Below are positions 49,061 to 61,000 of a stretch of DNA of 64,000 nt, piece after piece. How positions within the stretch are numbered: position 1 is the stretch's first letter; every line of letters begins with the position of its first letter. Source of the stretch: Vanilla planifolia (lineage: Eukaryota > Streptophyta > Magnoliopsida > Asparagales > Orchidaceae); contig JAIUJO010000300.1 in assembly GCA_023846275.1 (NCBI GenBank), forward strand, positions 527,038 through 591,037, read 5' to 3'. The position numbers were made by a program, and so were the translations under genes. The notes beneath the pieces were generated by a model. That model saw only the letters and a list, made by a program, of their open reading frames with translations, was not told the DNA's origin and did no database searches.

Positions 49061-51100
49061 ATAATATGACATGCAAATATGCAGTAAAATACATTATTTA
49101 GGCACTTAATATGTATCTACAATGTTATACAAGACATGAGGATTCATACCTCTTAAAGTTGGTAGAAGTCAACACCACATTTGATATTATCATCTCCAAA
49201 GTTTGGATTGTAAACTCTCCTTCTCCTCTTCCTATATCTCAATGTTGGCTTCCTTGGAGTACTTGCCTTGTGCCAATTTATTTTAATAACTTCTTGGGTG
49301 CAAGAAAACTATCTAAACCTTGCATATTATCACTTTTTAATACAAAATAATTGCTTCCACAAATCTAACAATTTTTGTTAGTTGATTAATATCTCTTTCC
49401 AATATCCATGCTGTGGCACCTTATCCACTTCTTTTTATCTATTACATTACCTTACAAGCACTCAACCTTATCTAAAAGGGGTTTTTTTGTATTTACCTAT
49501 TTAAATAATTCACAACATATTGATCTATTATTTTATTTCAAAAATGAAATTTCAAAATTCAAATTAAGCATGAATTCAAAATTTAACTTTCAAGTTTTAA
49601 ATTAATTTTTTTAATTAAAGAAAAATCTACTTATTTAAAAATAATCAAACCTTTAGCATGGCAATTTCCTCATCTTGTTTGGAGTTTTTCAATGAAATCA
49701 ATACAACAACTTTGGCCACCTTTGATGAACCTAATATTGAAGCTCCAAACTTGCCCTCCACCCCTCTTGATTATTGCAAAATGCTTTTACCAAGGGTGGC
49801 TTCTTTTATTCTTCAATTATCTTACACTAGATTCAAGAATACAAATTGGGTTCTAAATAAGCAAGATATGGCTAAATCTAAAGCTCTTTAGGCTCCTTCA
49901 AAGAAATATAAAAAGTATTTGGGACAAAGTTTTTGTAGTAGGACACATGGAACAAAACGTATATCCTGCCAAATCCTTTAGGTGATTCTAGGCAATATGA
50001 TACAAAAAAATCTCTTCTATGATTTAACAGTTCAATATATATTGGTGTAAACATGAAACAAACATTGCATTTATCTAACATTCAAATATACCAAATCCAG
50101 AATCTCAAAGAATACTAGGATAACTAATAATGTATTTTTTAATAAATTTTATACTAGATATAGCTTATTTCTTGCACTATGGACCAAGTCAATAGACTTC
50201 TTAGTATCCTAGTCTAAAGATCAAACTAGACTCTTGCTTAGCTTAACATGTGAGAGACTTGTAATGTGTATGATATAAAGCCTCATGCAGTGCCATGTTG
50301 AAAGCTCTCCTATAACTATTATTGTACACAAACTCTATGAACAATAATTACCAACTAGTCTAAGGAGTATGAGTGTATACTAAGCCTCATTAAATCCTTG
50401 AAGGTCTAGATAACCCTATCTTACTATCCACTTTTTGAGAATGTTACATTGTATGAAACTGAAGAGTAGTTTCCAATACATAATGTAAATCAATTTAAAA
50501 TTAAGATAATTTCATGGAAAACACCATGTAGACAAATTATTTGTTTTACATAAAGGTCTACTAGTCTTTTTGTTGAGTTAAATTTCTTCCTAAAAAGAAA
50601 ATGACCCATTTTTTAAATTAATCATGCATAACAAAAAATTGTCACATAATTACTTGGTCCTTGAAAATTTGGAAGAAACTCCATAGTAATCTCCTCCTAT
50701 TTGTAGTTAGGCATGAAAACTATGATAAACTACTAGGTTTTTAATGTTTAGCTTTAACTCTATAATAAGTAAAGAATCTCTAGACTTAGTGTTTGACATG
50801 CTTCCTTAAACATCTCCATCATATGATAATCTTTAGGTTCTTATACATTTTACCTTGAACTGGATCGATTGCAATTTTTCTATCATGAGGCTTTGTTAGC
50901 AAACACTCTCTAAACTCTTGTTTCTAAGGTACACCCCATCAACCATGATATGTCAAATGCCATCCCTAATAGCATCGTCATAAGAATCCCTTTATTGTAA
51001 TCAAATGAAAACTTTTAAGAGTTCAACATCTTCTTAATAAATTGTACTTCGCTAATCCTTTGCATTATCCTAGATAATAAGATCATTGAGAAAAGCTAGC
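49060..51100. other. No confident gene
   Basis: Several short plus-strand openings (49111-49350, 49408-49605, 49658-49891) and one minus (49878-50081) lack recognisable motifs. 50500-51100 should hold the protease/RT part of gypsy-2 on the minus strand, but I could not read it. Confidence 0.45.
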
Positions 51101-51149
51101 AAATCTTATGCTTTAAATAGAAACTAAACCACAAACCATGGGTCAAGTA

Positions 51150-52030
51150 TTGAGGTCAATCACATACAAGTTTCTAGATTATAAGCTCTTAGAAACCCTT
51201 TTATGTGACCAACACACTAAATAGTGTTGTACCACTCGAGGCAAATTCTTCTAGCATGTCTTAGCTTGAAGTAGATACAGGAAATAATTTTCTTAAGCAA
51301 GTAGTCTTTGCCAAGTCATTTATCGTAGTGTATGCATTTGAAGTCTTCATATTAGGTCTACTTTGTAGGCCTCTTTATCTTTAAAAGCTACAATCACCGT
51401 AGTTGAATTATTTTGAGAAGTCCTTTTGTAACATTTCTTTTCATGAAATTTGTCACCCCTCTAACCTTTAGAAGTATCAAAGGTTCTCTCCTTTCTTTTT
51501 TAGCCTCAAACTAATCCTCCATCTACTCAATCAACTTGGCATCCTAAGTTGAGTTACAATATAAAAAATGAAGAAACCATTAAGTGTTTGTACATTGGTG
51601 TATGTCCCTTCAAAAAGTGCTCATAATGGTATGCTTTAGAAGTCACCAACATTGATGCTTAACAAGCAAGTTGAGTTAAACTAGTTGCATAATTCATTAG
51701 GAACATCTTTGTTTTGCTCAATGGAAACAACTCTTTATGGATTTGTGTCTTCGTTGCCTTTAGCACAAAACAATATAAAAATTAACAGTGAACTATTTCC
51801 AAGAAATCTCACTATTTTGAACATCCTCATATATGGTATGATGCTGAACATGCCACCAATTAGTTGCCTTCCTATAATGAACAAAATATTCTAGTGCCAC
51901 CATAATTTTTGTTAGAATCCACAATGCTTGAAACAAAGACCTACATGTGTGGAAGCCAATCATCTATTATGGCTAGATGCATTTCACCTAAAAAGGATCA
52001 TGGCCTAAATGGTGTGAAAGCCTCCAAGAA
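51150..52030 (-). mobile_element. gypsy-2: minus-strand Ty3/gypsy gag remnant
   Basis: Reading the reverse complement from about 52030 down, the translation shows ATNWWHVQHHTIYEDVQ around 51810-51865, then ISWK, stop, FTVNFY. This fits the retrotransposon gag pattern A..WW.......W..F...F...Y. Further on, KTKMFLMNYATSLTQLA near 51660-51710 fits ..V..Y...F..L. FFHFLYCNST with EAKKERRE near 51490-51590 fits the gag tail before the knuckle. A weak C..CGH-like piece is near 51195-51220. Every frame is broken. A gypsy rather than copia assignment follows from the gag type. The matching pol and LTRs were not identified. Confidence 0.6.
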
Positions 52031-53640
52031 TTGCTCTATTGTAGCCACAAGTAAAATCTAGGGTGTCTAAACCATATCTAGCCATTTCAATTATAGCTTG
52101 CTTTGGAGTAGTTTAGTGTCTAATGGGTCTCTTAAGGTGGCACTACAAGTCCTAACCATCTTTAATAGGAAGATCTAAGAAACTTAAATAAATTTGGCAA
52201 GAAGTATTAAACAAAATAACTTACATAACTTACAAATGAGTGACAACTCATTGCTCCCCACAATAGTGAATGTAAGTAGTGTAGAATTTCATTAACACAT
52301 ACCTAAACTATTCTGACCTAGGATATTTTAACCAAGAATTTGGCACCAAAACTATCCTACCATTTTTCGACAATGTTTTTCCTCCAGATGCACCTAAATT
52401 ATGCATTATTTGATATATTTGATTGCTAACTTTTATGCCTTGGCCATAACAGTTAAACTGGGTGTCATAATCCTTCAATTTGACCATCATGCTCATGATA
52501 TCACACCAAATATGAAACACATTCCTTATCTTAATGAGAACTCAATTGAGCAAAGAACTTGTCCACTACTGTCTAGGTAAGCTACCAGTACACAATCATG
52601 TATATGGTCCCAAGGCAATCTACACTTACAAATAATCATATCCATAAAATCCATGATGTGCATAAGTATCACAATATATTAACAATAACTATCATAATAA
52701 ATTTAATTGCTAAAACAACATCAAAATATAATATTTCATAATGTGTAAGTTCCACCATAAAAAATCTCTTATAGTCCAATGCTCGACATTAAAACATCCA
52801 TGCTAAAAGTAAATGAGACTAAAACAAGAAAATGACTAAATTCTAATGGAAGAGTAATCCACAAAGATGCACACTCAGATGTAATATCCATTTACTTGCT
52901 ACATTAGAGAATGACATAAAGGGGAGGGTGGTTGGTTGAGCCAAGATCAATATTAAATCCTTATGTCCTATTAGCAAAAGCATAAATGCAATAGTTAATA
53001 GTCGAGTACAATCAATACTACACTAAAGGAATCAAATATATGCAAAGCCTACAAACTTGTTCCAATGAAAAAAACCTTAACTATTAACTTAACATAAGCT
53101 TAATAGGGCATTACAAGTCTCAAAAATATCATAACCAATACCACAGGATTTGTAGTTGACAACAAATAATTTGGATACTCAACACAAGTTTGACACACTT
53201 CTCTCAATTATCTAATAATTCACAATCTAGGTTATACTAATTACTTGCACCATCCATAGGACCATACGAGTATTCATAAATCATGTGTCACTATATCAAA
53301 TAGTTTGGCAAGTTTTAAATCTATAGTGATTCTCTATTATGGCATACAACAAACATGGAATCATCTTAATGATCTTATGGTCCCAAGAAAAGAGTTATAA
53401 ATCATGTGGACAAAACTATAGGCTTTGAATTTTATTAGGTTGTGTTGAACTACCATAAGCTAGCACACGCCATGATCTCTCAATACATCCTAAAAATGAG
53501 GCACATAACCTGCATATCTAGTGGGAGTCCAAAAATCTGTATATATCTTATTTGTCTCACTCCAACTTAGGAAACTATCATTAGGGTTCACAACATCATA
53601 ATCTATGTGATTGTTAGAAGTAATTCTTAATTAACAACAT
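52030..53640. other. Probable 5' flank or LTR of gypsy-2; no gene
   Basis: If gypsy-2 reads leftward, its 5' LTR should lie here. On the minus strand GTTTTGGTGCCAAATTC (about 52333-52350) could be a primer site next to an LTR end, but the match to a known tRNA was not checked. The 70-codon minus-strand opening at 52308-52520 has no motif. No second LTR copy was found. Confidence 0.3.
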
Positions 53641-54330
53641 GAATATTTCACTTGCCCTTAACTAGGATTACCTGACCCTAATCTATCATCTATAGTTTCT
53701 AGAAATCTTTAACTATTAACCAACTATCTAAGTCTCTTAAAACTCCAATTACTATCTAGCAAACTTAGGGTTTCTACTATTGTCTAACCTATCTTTTTGC
53801 AATGCCCCATTCAAATTTCATGTATTTGTGTCAAATCCTTAACCATAATTTATAAATCCATAGCTTGACCCTTTTAATTTATTACTCTTATTCTTTGACA
53901 ATGATGCACATGAATTTTGCTAGTAACTCTCAATTTCCTCGTAGACCAACCTAAGCCACTTCTGTCCCAATGGCCACTCTTAAGTTTTCTCCAATTACTA
54001 ATTTACAACTTTGAAATTTTAAATCCAACATAATTGAACTTCTATGTCCAATATTCCCTTCTTGAAACTTGTAATTTCACAAGTGTAATTTAAGCCAACT
54101 AATTAAATCAGTGAGCTTGAGTTCCTTCTTAGTTTCCTATGATTCCTCAACAAAACTAAAAGATTTTTATTGCACATAATCAATACCTAATCTTTCCCTT
54201 GCCTTTTTAGTTGTCAACTAAAGCACCTTAAATCCACCCACAAGAAAATCTGTGAGCTCACTTTTCTTGGAAGCTATCTAAGGTCATTTTCTAGTATTTC
54301 CTTGCATTTCATGCCCATGGTCAAGCCTTT
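53640..54330. repeat. Diverged copy of the repeat seen at 20-22 kb
   Basis: CTAGTAACTCTCAA followed by CTCATATGAAACTCAAAGCC at 21840 resembles CTAGTAACTCTCAA followed by CTCGTAGACCAACCTAAGCC near 53920, both preceded by a GCACATGA word and followed by CTTCGGCC- or CTTCTGTCC-like sequence. The surrounding C/T-rich texture is alike too. The match is patchy, so only a shared old repeat family is claimed. Confidence 0.45.
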
Positions 54331-55014
54331 CAATCAGCCTAAAGGCAATACTTGATTCATTCATCCACATATTGCTTTATCTAAAATTCATTCCAAGCTT
54401 TCATTTTGTATAATGAAAATGTTTCTCAAATCATAATAATAACATATCGTATAATTTGAGGAGAGCATTCCTAGGTCCTCATACTAGGTTTTTCTAAGAT
54501 TTCTTACTTGGTTTTCTTAACTAATTGGAATTATTCATTACTAAATTCTTCAACACAATGAGTCATAATCATGAATATTCAAAGATATATTAGTTGCATA
54601 TTCATAGTAATATTTCTAAGATAAGATATATGAACCATAAACCTTGTATTAAATATGGAAATCTCCAAAAAAATAGAAATAACATTCATGGCAAGAATTC
54701 TTCAAACATCATACATGTATACAACAATTTAGCAATTTGCTTACAATCAATCCTAACATGATCACACCACCTTCTCCTCTACATAATCATTCTTTATGTC
54801 ATTGAAAGAAATTCAAATTTTAAAACCAAAAATGCTTAAGGTTGCATATATCTTGATTCTTTCAACTACACTGATAGATTGACATGCAATTTCAAATAAT
54901 ATGACTTAAGCAATAAACATATTCAATAAACATAAGAACCATCAACTTAAACAAATATTATAAAATATTCATAATCTTGATGATCCCAAGAATTTAGCAT
55001 GCAATGCTTTCTGA
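54330..55014. other. No gene seen
   Basis: AT-rich spacer before the right satellite arm, with no motif and no open frame of interest. Confidence 0.5.
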
Positions 55015-58000
55015 TGGAGATGAAATATTTATAATTAAACTCTTCTTGATGAGTTCTATCAAATTAAATTTTAGTTTTTATATTTTAAAATATTTTATTT
55101 TCTAAGGTTTTTGCAAGATTTATGAGATATCTCGATTCCCACTTAATTTGATGATCAAGGATGTTACAGTCGATCTCCTTATTACTTTGGAATAAAACTT
55201 TCAAATATAATTAATCTTATTTCCTTAAATTTTTTGTTCCATTTAATTTAGCTCTAAATCTCCTCTCTTGTGACCATTACATTGATTTTATTTATTATGT
55301 TATATTGCTTTAATTTATCTCATTTTAAATTTAATGTATATAGTTACTTAATATTGAAATATAAATTTATTTTTATTTTTACTTATTTAATTAAGCAATT
55401 CATGATATTTCCAAATAACATATAATCAAGATGAAACAAATGTTATTGGAGTTGTCTCAATGAGCTACATTCAAGAAATATTCATTTCCATATTTTTACT
55501 TATCTTATTTTTAATTGTTTTTATATATTTTATAAGTCACATTGATTCGTATATAATTTGATGATCGAGGATTTTTTGCTCAAACTCCTTGCTACCTTGG
55601 AATTATGTTTTCCCATTGCAATTTATTTCATTTCTTCAACTTTTTCATTTTAATTTTTTATTACAATTAAACAAAAGATCATTTCTCGTTTTACCTTACA
55701 TCCTTTTATTTCAATTACAATGCATTGCTTCAACTCATCTTTTTTTAGCTTTAATGTATATTTTTTTACTACTAAGACAAACATTTATTATTATTTATAA
55801 TTATTTACTATGGTAGTTTACAATAACACTAAATAAGACCTCATCAAGTTGAAAATAATTTCGTTGGATTAGAATAAACGAGCTTTATCCAATTAAGATC
55901 CTTTTTTATATTTTTAAGTAATTTATTTTCAACGGTCTTCATATTTTTTATGAGGCATTTGGATTTATGTTTTATTTGATGATCAAGAAAATTACATTAG
56001 GCTTTTTTATTATAATGGAAAGCAACTATATCGTAAAAATTATATTATTTCCTACAATGTTTTTCTTTGAATGGGGTATATTATAATGAATTCTTATTCT
56101 CCCTTATCTGACCTATACAACTTCTTATTTCATTGTATTACTTTACTATAGTTTATCCCTTCTCAGCTTTAATATTTTTTGTATAATATCAAAATAATAA
56201 TTTGTTAATTTTGTATGCGTAGTTTTTTGGGTAACCCATATTAATTCCAAACGTGGTCCAATCTGTATGAAAAAAATTATCATTGGACCCATCTTGATGA
56301 CATTCATCATATTAATTATTCATTTCTTTATTTTTAAATATTTTTTTTTATCGAATGACGAGACATTTCTAATTATGCATGATTCAAAAATCAAAGATGC
56401 TATATTCATCCTCCTCGCCATCATGGAAAATCGCTACTAACAGCAATTGATCTAATTTCTTTAAATTGTTTGCTTCAATTCGGTCATCATACTACATAGC
56501 TCTATTTTTTTTGGTTCATGCAACCTTTATGTCACTTTGATTTGATTATATTATACTAATTACATTTGTTATTATATATTTATTTAAACCTAAAATTATT
56601 ATTTGTTATTATTTTTGTTTTTTTTGTTAATAATTGACATTAATTCCTAACAAGGTCCGATCATGACAAAATAAGTGGTTTTGGACAAGCTTCAAAGAGC
56701 TATACGTAATTAAATAGTTATAAAATTTTTAAATAGTTTTTTAGTATTTTGGTATGTTTTACAAGATACTTTTATTTGCAGCTAACATGATGATCAAGGA
56801 TTTTACACTCAAACTCTTCAATGCCTTGTAATGCAACTGTCCCCATTATTTGTCTCATTTCTTTAAATTTTTTGTTTTGATTTTGTTACATTTCTTTGAA
56901 ACACTAATACTCGTCAAATCTGACCTTTATATCACTTTCACTTTGTTTGACCAAATTTCATTAATTTATCTATTTTTAGCTTTGTCATATATTTACATAA
57001 TATTAAAATAATAGTGTATTATTATTTATGCTTTATTACTTTGGTAATTCATAAACCTTCCAAAGTACGTTTGATCAAGACAAAAAAATATTATATGACT
57101 TATGTCAACGAGATTGATCATTAAATTCTATGTTTTTATGCTTTTCTAAATAATTTATTTCCTAGGGTTTCATTGTGCTTTATGAGTGACTTCGTTTTAC
57201 TCTTGAATTAATGATGGAGTAGGCTACATTCGATCTACTTACTTTATAAGAACACAGCCTTATCAAAAACTTTATCTCATTCTTTTAAATTGTTTAATTT
57301 CTTTTAGTTATATTTTAAGAAAAATCTAACTCTCCTATCTTGTGGCCTTTATTATCACTTTGTTTTTATTATATTTCAATAATTTAACTTATCCCATTTG
57401 AACTTTAATCTATATTTAGTTAATTAAAATAGTAATTAATTACTTTTGAAGATTATTTATTTTTTGGAAGTCATAATAATCCAAAACGAAGAGTAATAGA
57501 GACAAAAATAAAGTTATTAAACTTGTCTCAATGAGCTCTTCCCAATTAAATATTGAATTTAATAGTTTTTTAATATTTATTTTTGATGATTTTGGCATGC
57601 CTTATATGTCATTTTAATTCATACTTAATTTAAAAATTAAGACACATTAGATCTCTTTCATAACTTGGAAAGCAACTTTCATATATAATTTATTTCATTT
57701 CTTTAAGTTTTCTTTTCAATCAATTGGTCACATTAAAATGTAGCTTTAATTATCCAATTATGATTTGGTCAAATTACACTTTATTTATTTTAAGTTTTTA
57801 GCCTTTATATATAGTTAATTTATATTAAAATAATAATTTTTAATTACTTATATTTATTTATTTTGATATTTTGTAGTAACTCCAAAGGAGGTCTAATCAA
57901 CGTAAAATAAATGTCATTGGACTCACCCCAACATGCATTATACAATTAAATTTTTTAATTTTTTTTTGTAAAATATTGTTTTGACTTTTTTCCTTATTTG

Positions 58001-61000
58001 ATGGGACATTTCTCCTAATACCTAATTTCTTGATTATGGATATTATACTAGATCTCCTCAACATCTTGGATTCCATCTTTCAAATATAATTTTTCTTCTT
58101 TCCTCAAATGTTTCTCTTTGAATCGATTATACTATTATAAAATTCAAGCCTTTAATTTATCTTATTTTAGTTTTATTATATATTTTTATTAATATTAAAA
58201 AATAATTTATTATTATTTATTCTTATTCACTTTTGAAATTTATAGTAATTCAAAAAGAGCTCTGATTGCATCTAAATAATTGTCATTGGACTTTTAACTG
58301 AGCTCTATCCTTTTAGATAAAAATGTTTTTAAAATATTTTATTTTCTAGTATTTTGGTGCATTTTGTGAGGCATGTTTATCTATAGAAATATTTATGGTT
58401 GAAGATGTTACACTCGAACTGCCACTAATCTTCAAATGCAACTTAACTTTATAGTTTATCTCATTTCTTCAAATTTTTTTCTTTCAATTACTCATATTCT
58501 TTGAAACTCTAATTCTCTTTTTTTGTGAGCTTTACTACACTTTGATTTCATTTATCCCATTTTTTCAATTTATCTTCATGTAGCTTTATTATATATTTAC
58601 TTAATTTTAATAAAATAATTTATTATTATTTCTCAATATCTATTTTGTTGATTTATAGTTAATCTAAACTAGGTACAATTATGATAAAAAAAATATTGTT
58701 GGCTTCATCTTGATGAGCATTATCAAACTCGATATTCATTATTTATAGTTCTCATTGTTTTATTTATCTTATCTTTATTTTGATATTTATTATCTTAATT
58801 GATTAATTTAAAATTATTTGTGCTTATTAACTTTAGTAATTTGTGGTATTCTTAAACGTGTTTAGATCAAGAAGAAATGAGTGTCTTTCGGCATAAATAT
58901 TAATTTTTATATTTTACGATTGGGAATGCTAAACTTGTTACCATCAACATCTTAGAATGGCATCTTTTAATAGAAACTCCTTAGGATTTTGAAATGTACT
59001 TTGTTGCACAAATTATTTCGTTTCTTCAAAAGTTCTTTCATTTCATATATTACTATGAGACTCTAATTCTACTTTCCTCATACATTTTTATTGCTTCTGT
59101 TTGGTTATAATTCATTACTTCAATTTATCTAATTTCAACTTTAATATATATTTACTTAAATTTAAAATAATAATTTACTTTTTTAAGGTTTCTTTTTGTA
59201 AAATCATTGAATGCAAAATGAGGTTCAATGGATGAAAACAAGACTTTGTTCGACTAGTCCAGACGATCTCTATAAAAAAACATTAATTTTACAGATTTTT
59301 TTAATTTTTTATTCTCTATTTTTTAATGGTTTTAATGGACATTTTTGTAGTGCCTAATTTGGCAATTTATATTGTTACACTCGATCTTGTTTCACTCTAG
59401 TTTTGGTAAAATGCGTCATATTTCTTGATATGTTTCACTTCAAATTTCTTAGATTACTAAGAAACTCTAATTCACTTCTTATATGGCCTTTGCATTACTT
59501 TTATTTGCTTTTATTATATTGTTTTAATTGATCTTTTTTTAACTTGAATATTTATCTACATATTATTAAAATAATAAAATATTATTTCTTATTTCTTATT
59601 TTTTAATTTCTAATTTGTTGTAATTCTAATCAAAATTTGATAAAGATGAAATAAATGTCGTTGGAGTCATCTCTTTGAGCGTTATATAATTAAATAAAGT
59701 TATTATACTTTTAAATATTCTTTTTTATTTTCTTGCAATCAATGATGAGGCATTTCTACTCATACATGGTTTGATGATTGATAATATTATACTTGATCCA
59801 CCTAGCATCTTATAATGCACCATTTTTAGTACAATTTATCTCTTCAAATTTTTCTTTTCCATTCGGTCATATTAAATGAAACTCTAATTCTCCTCTCATG
59901 TCATATTTATATCTCTTTGATTTAGCTATATTGTATTACTTCAACTCATCTTTTTTTTTGCAATATTATATATTTACTTAATATTAAAATAAAACTTTAT
60001 CATTTTTAATGCTTATTTAATTCTATAACTCATGTAAGTCCAAGCAAGGTATGGTTGAGTTAAAGCAAATACCATTAGACTCAACTTGATGATCTTAATC
60101 GAACTAAGAATTAATTTATTATATTTTTTAATAATTTTTATATGACATTTTATTAGAAGTTATCTCATTTTTATAAATGTTTTACTTTGATTTTCTTTTA
60201 TATCTAATTATCCTTTCAATATCATTTTAGGCACCCATTACATGCCTTTCTTTTTGTTATCTAAGGTTACTTAAATTAATCTTATTTTAGATTTAATATA
60301 TAGAAAAATAATAATTTAATATTATTTTTGCTTATTTAAATTTGTCATTTGCAGCAATTCTGAAAAAGTTCAAAACGTGATGAAATAAACATCTCCGGAA
60401 GCATCTCAACATCTTCTATTAATTTAAATCTCTAAATTTATATTTTTTAATATTTTATCTAATCAAGCTTTATCATGCATTGGAAGACATTTTAACTCAT
60501 TTCTGATTTTCAAGGTCTATGATGTTACGCTTGATGTCTTTAGTGTTTTGGAATGTAACTTTCTTCAGCAATTTATCTCAATTCTCCAAATTTTTATATT
60601 TTGATTTGGTTATATTCTTATTAGGCAAAAATTCTCCTCTTATGTAATCTTCACATTACTTCAATGTTTTTTTGTTAAATTTATATATATTTATTTCATG
60701 TTAAAATAATAGTTTTTAATGCTTTTTTACATTAGTAATTCCCAAAAATTCTGAACTAAGTCTGATTGAGATTAAATTAACACTAGTGTACTAGTCTTGA
60801 CAAGCTCAATCAAATTAAATATATCTTTTTATCTTTAAAGCTTTTATTTTATAAAGTTTTTGCATGCACTATAAGACATTTTCATTTATCCTAATTTCAC
60901 GATCAAAGATATTTTCCTTGATCTCTTTACTTTGCTAAAATACTACTTTTGTTCAAAATTTATCCAATTTCTTCACATTCTTTGGTTTTATTGCTTTCAA

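Noticed and set aside
55589..55816. 75-codon hydrophobic frame, plus strand
   Set aside because: It falls inside a satellite monomer and is not kept in neighbouring monomers.
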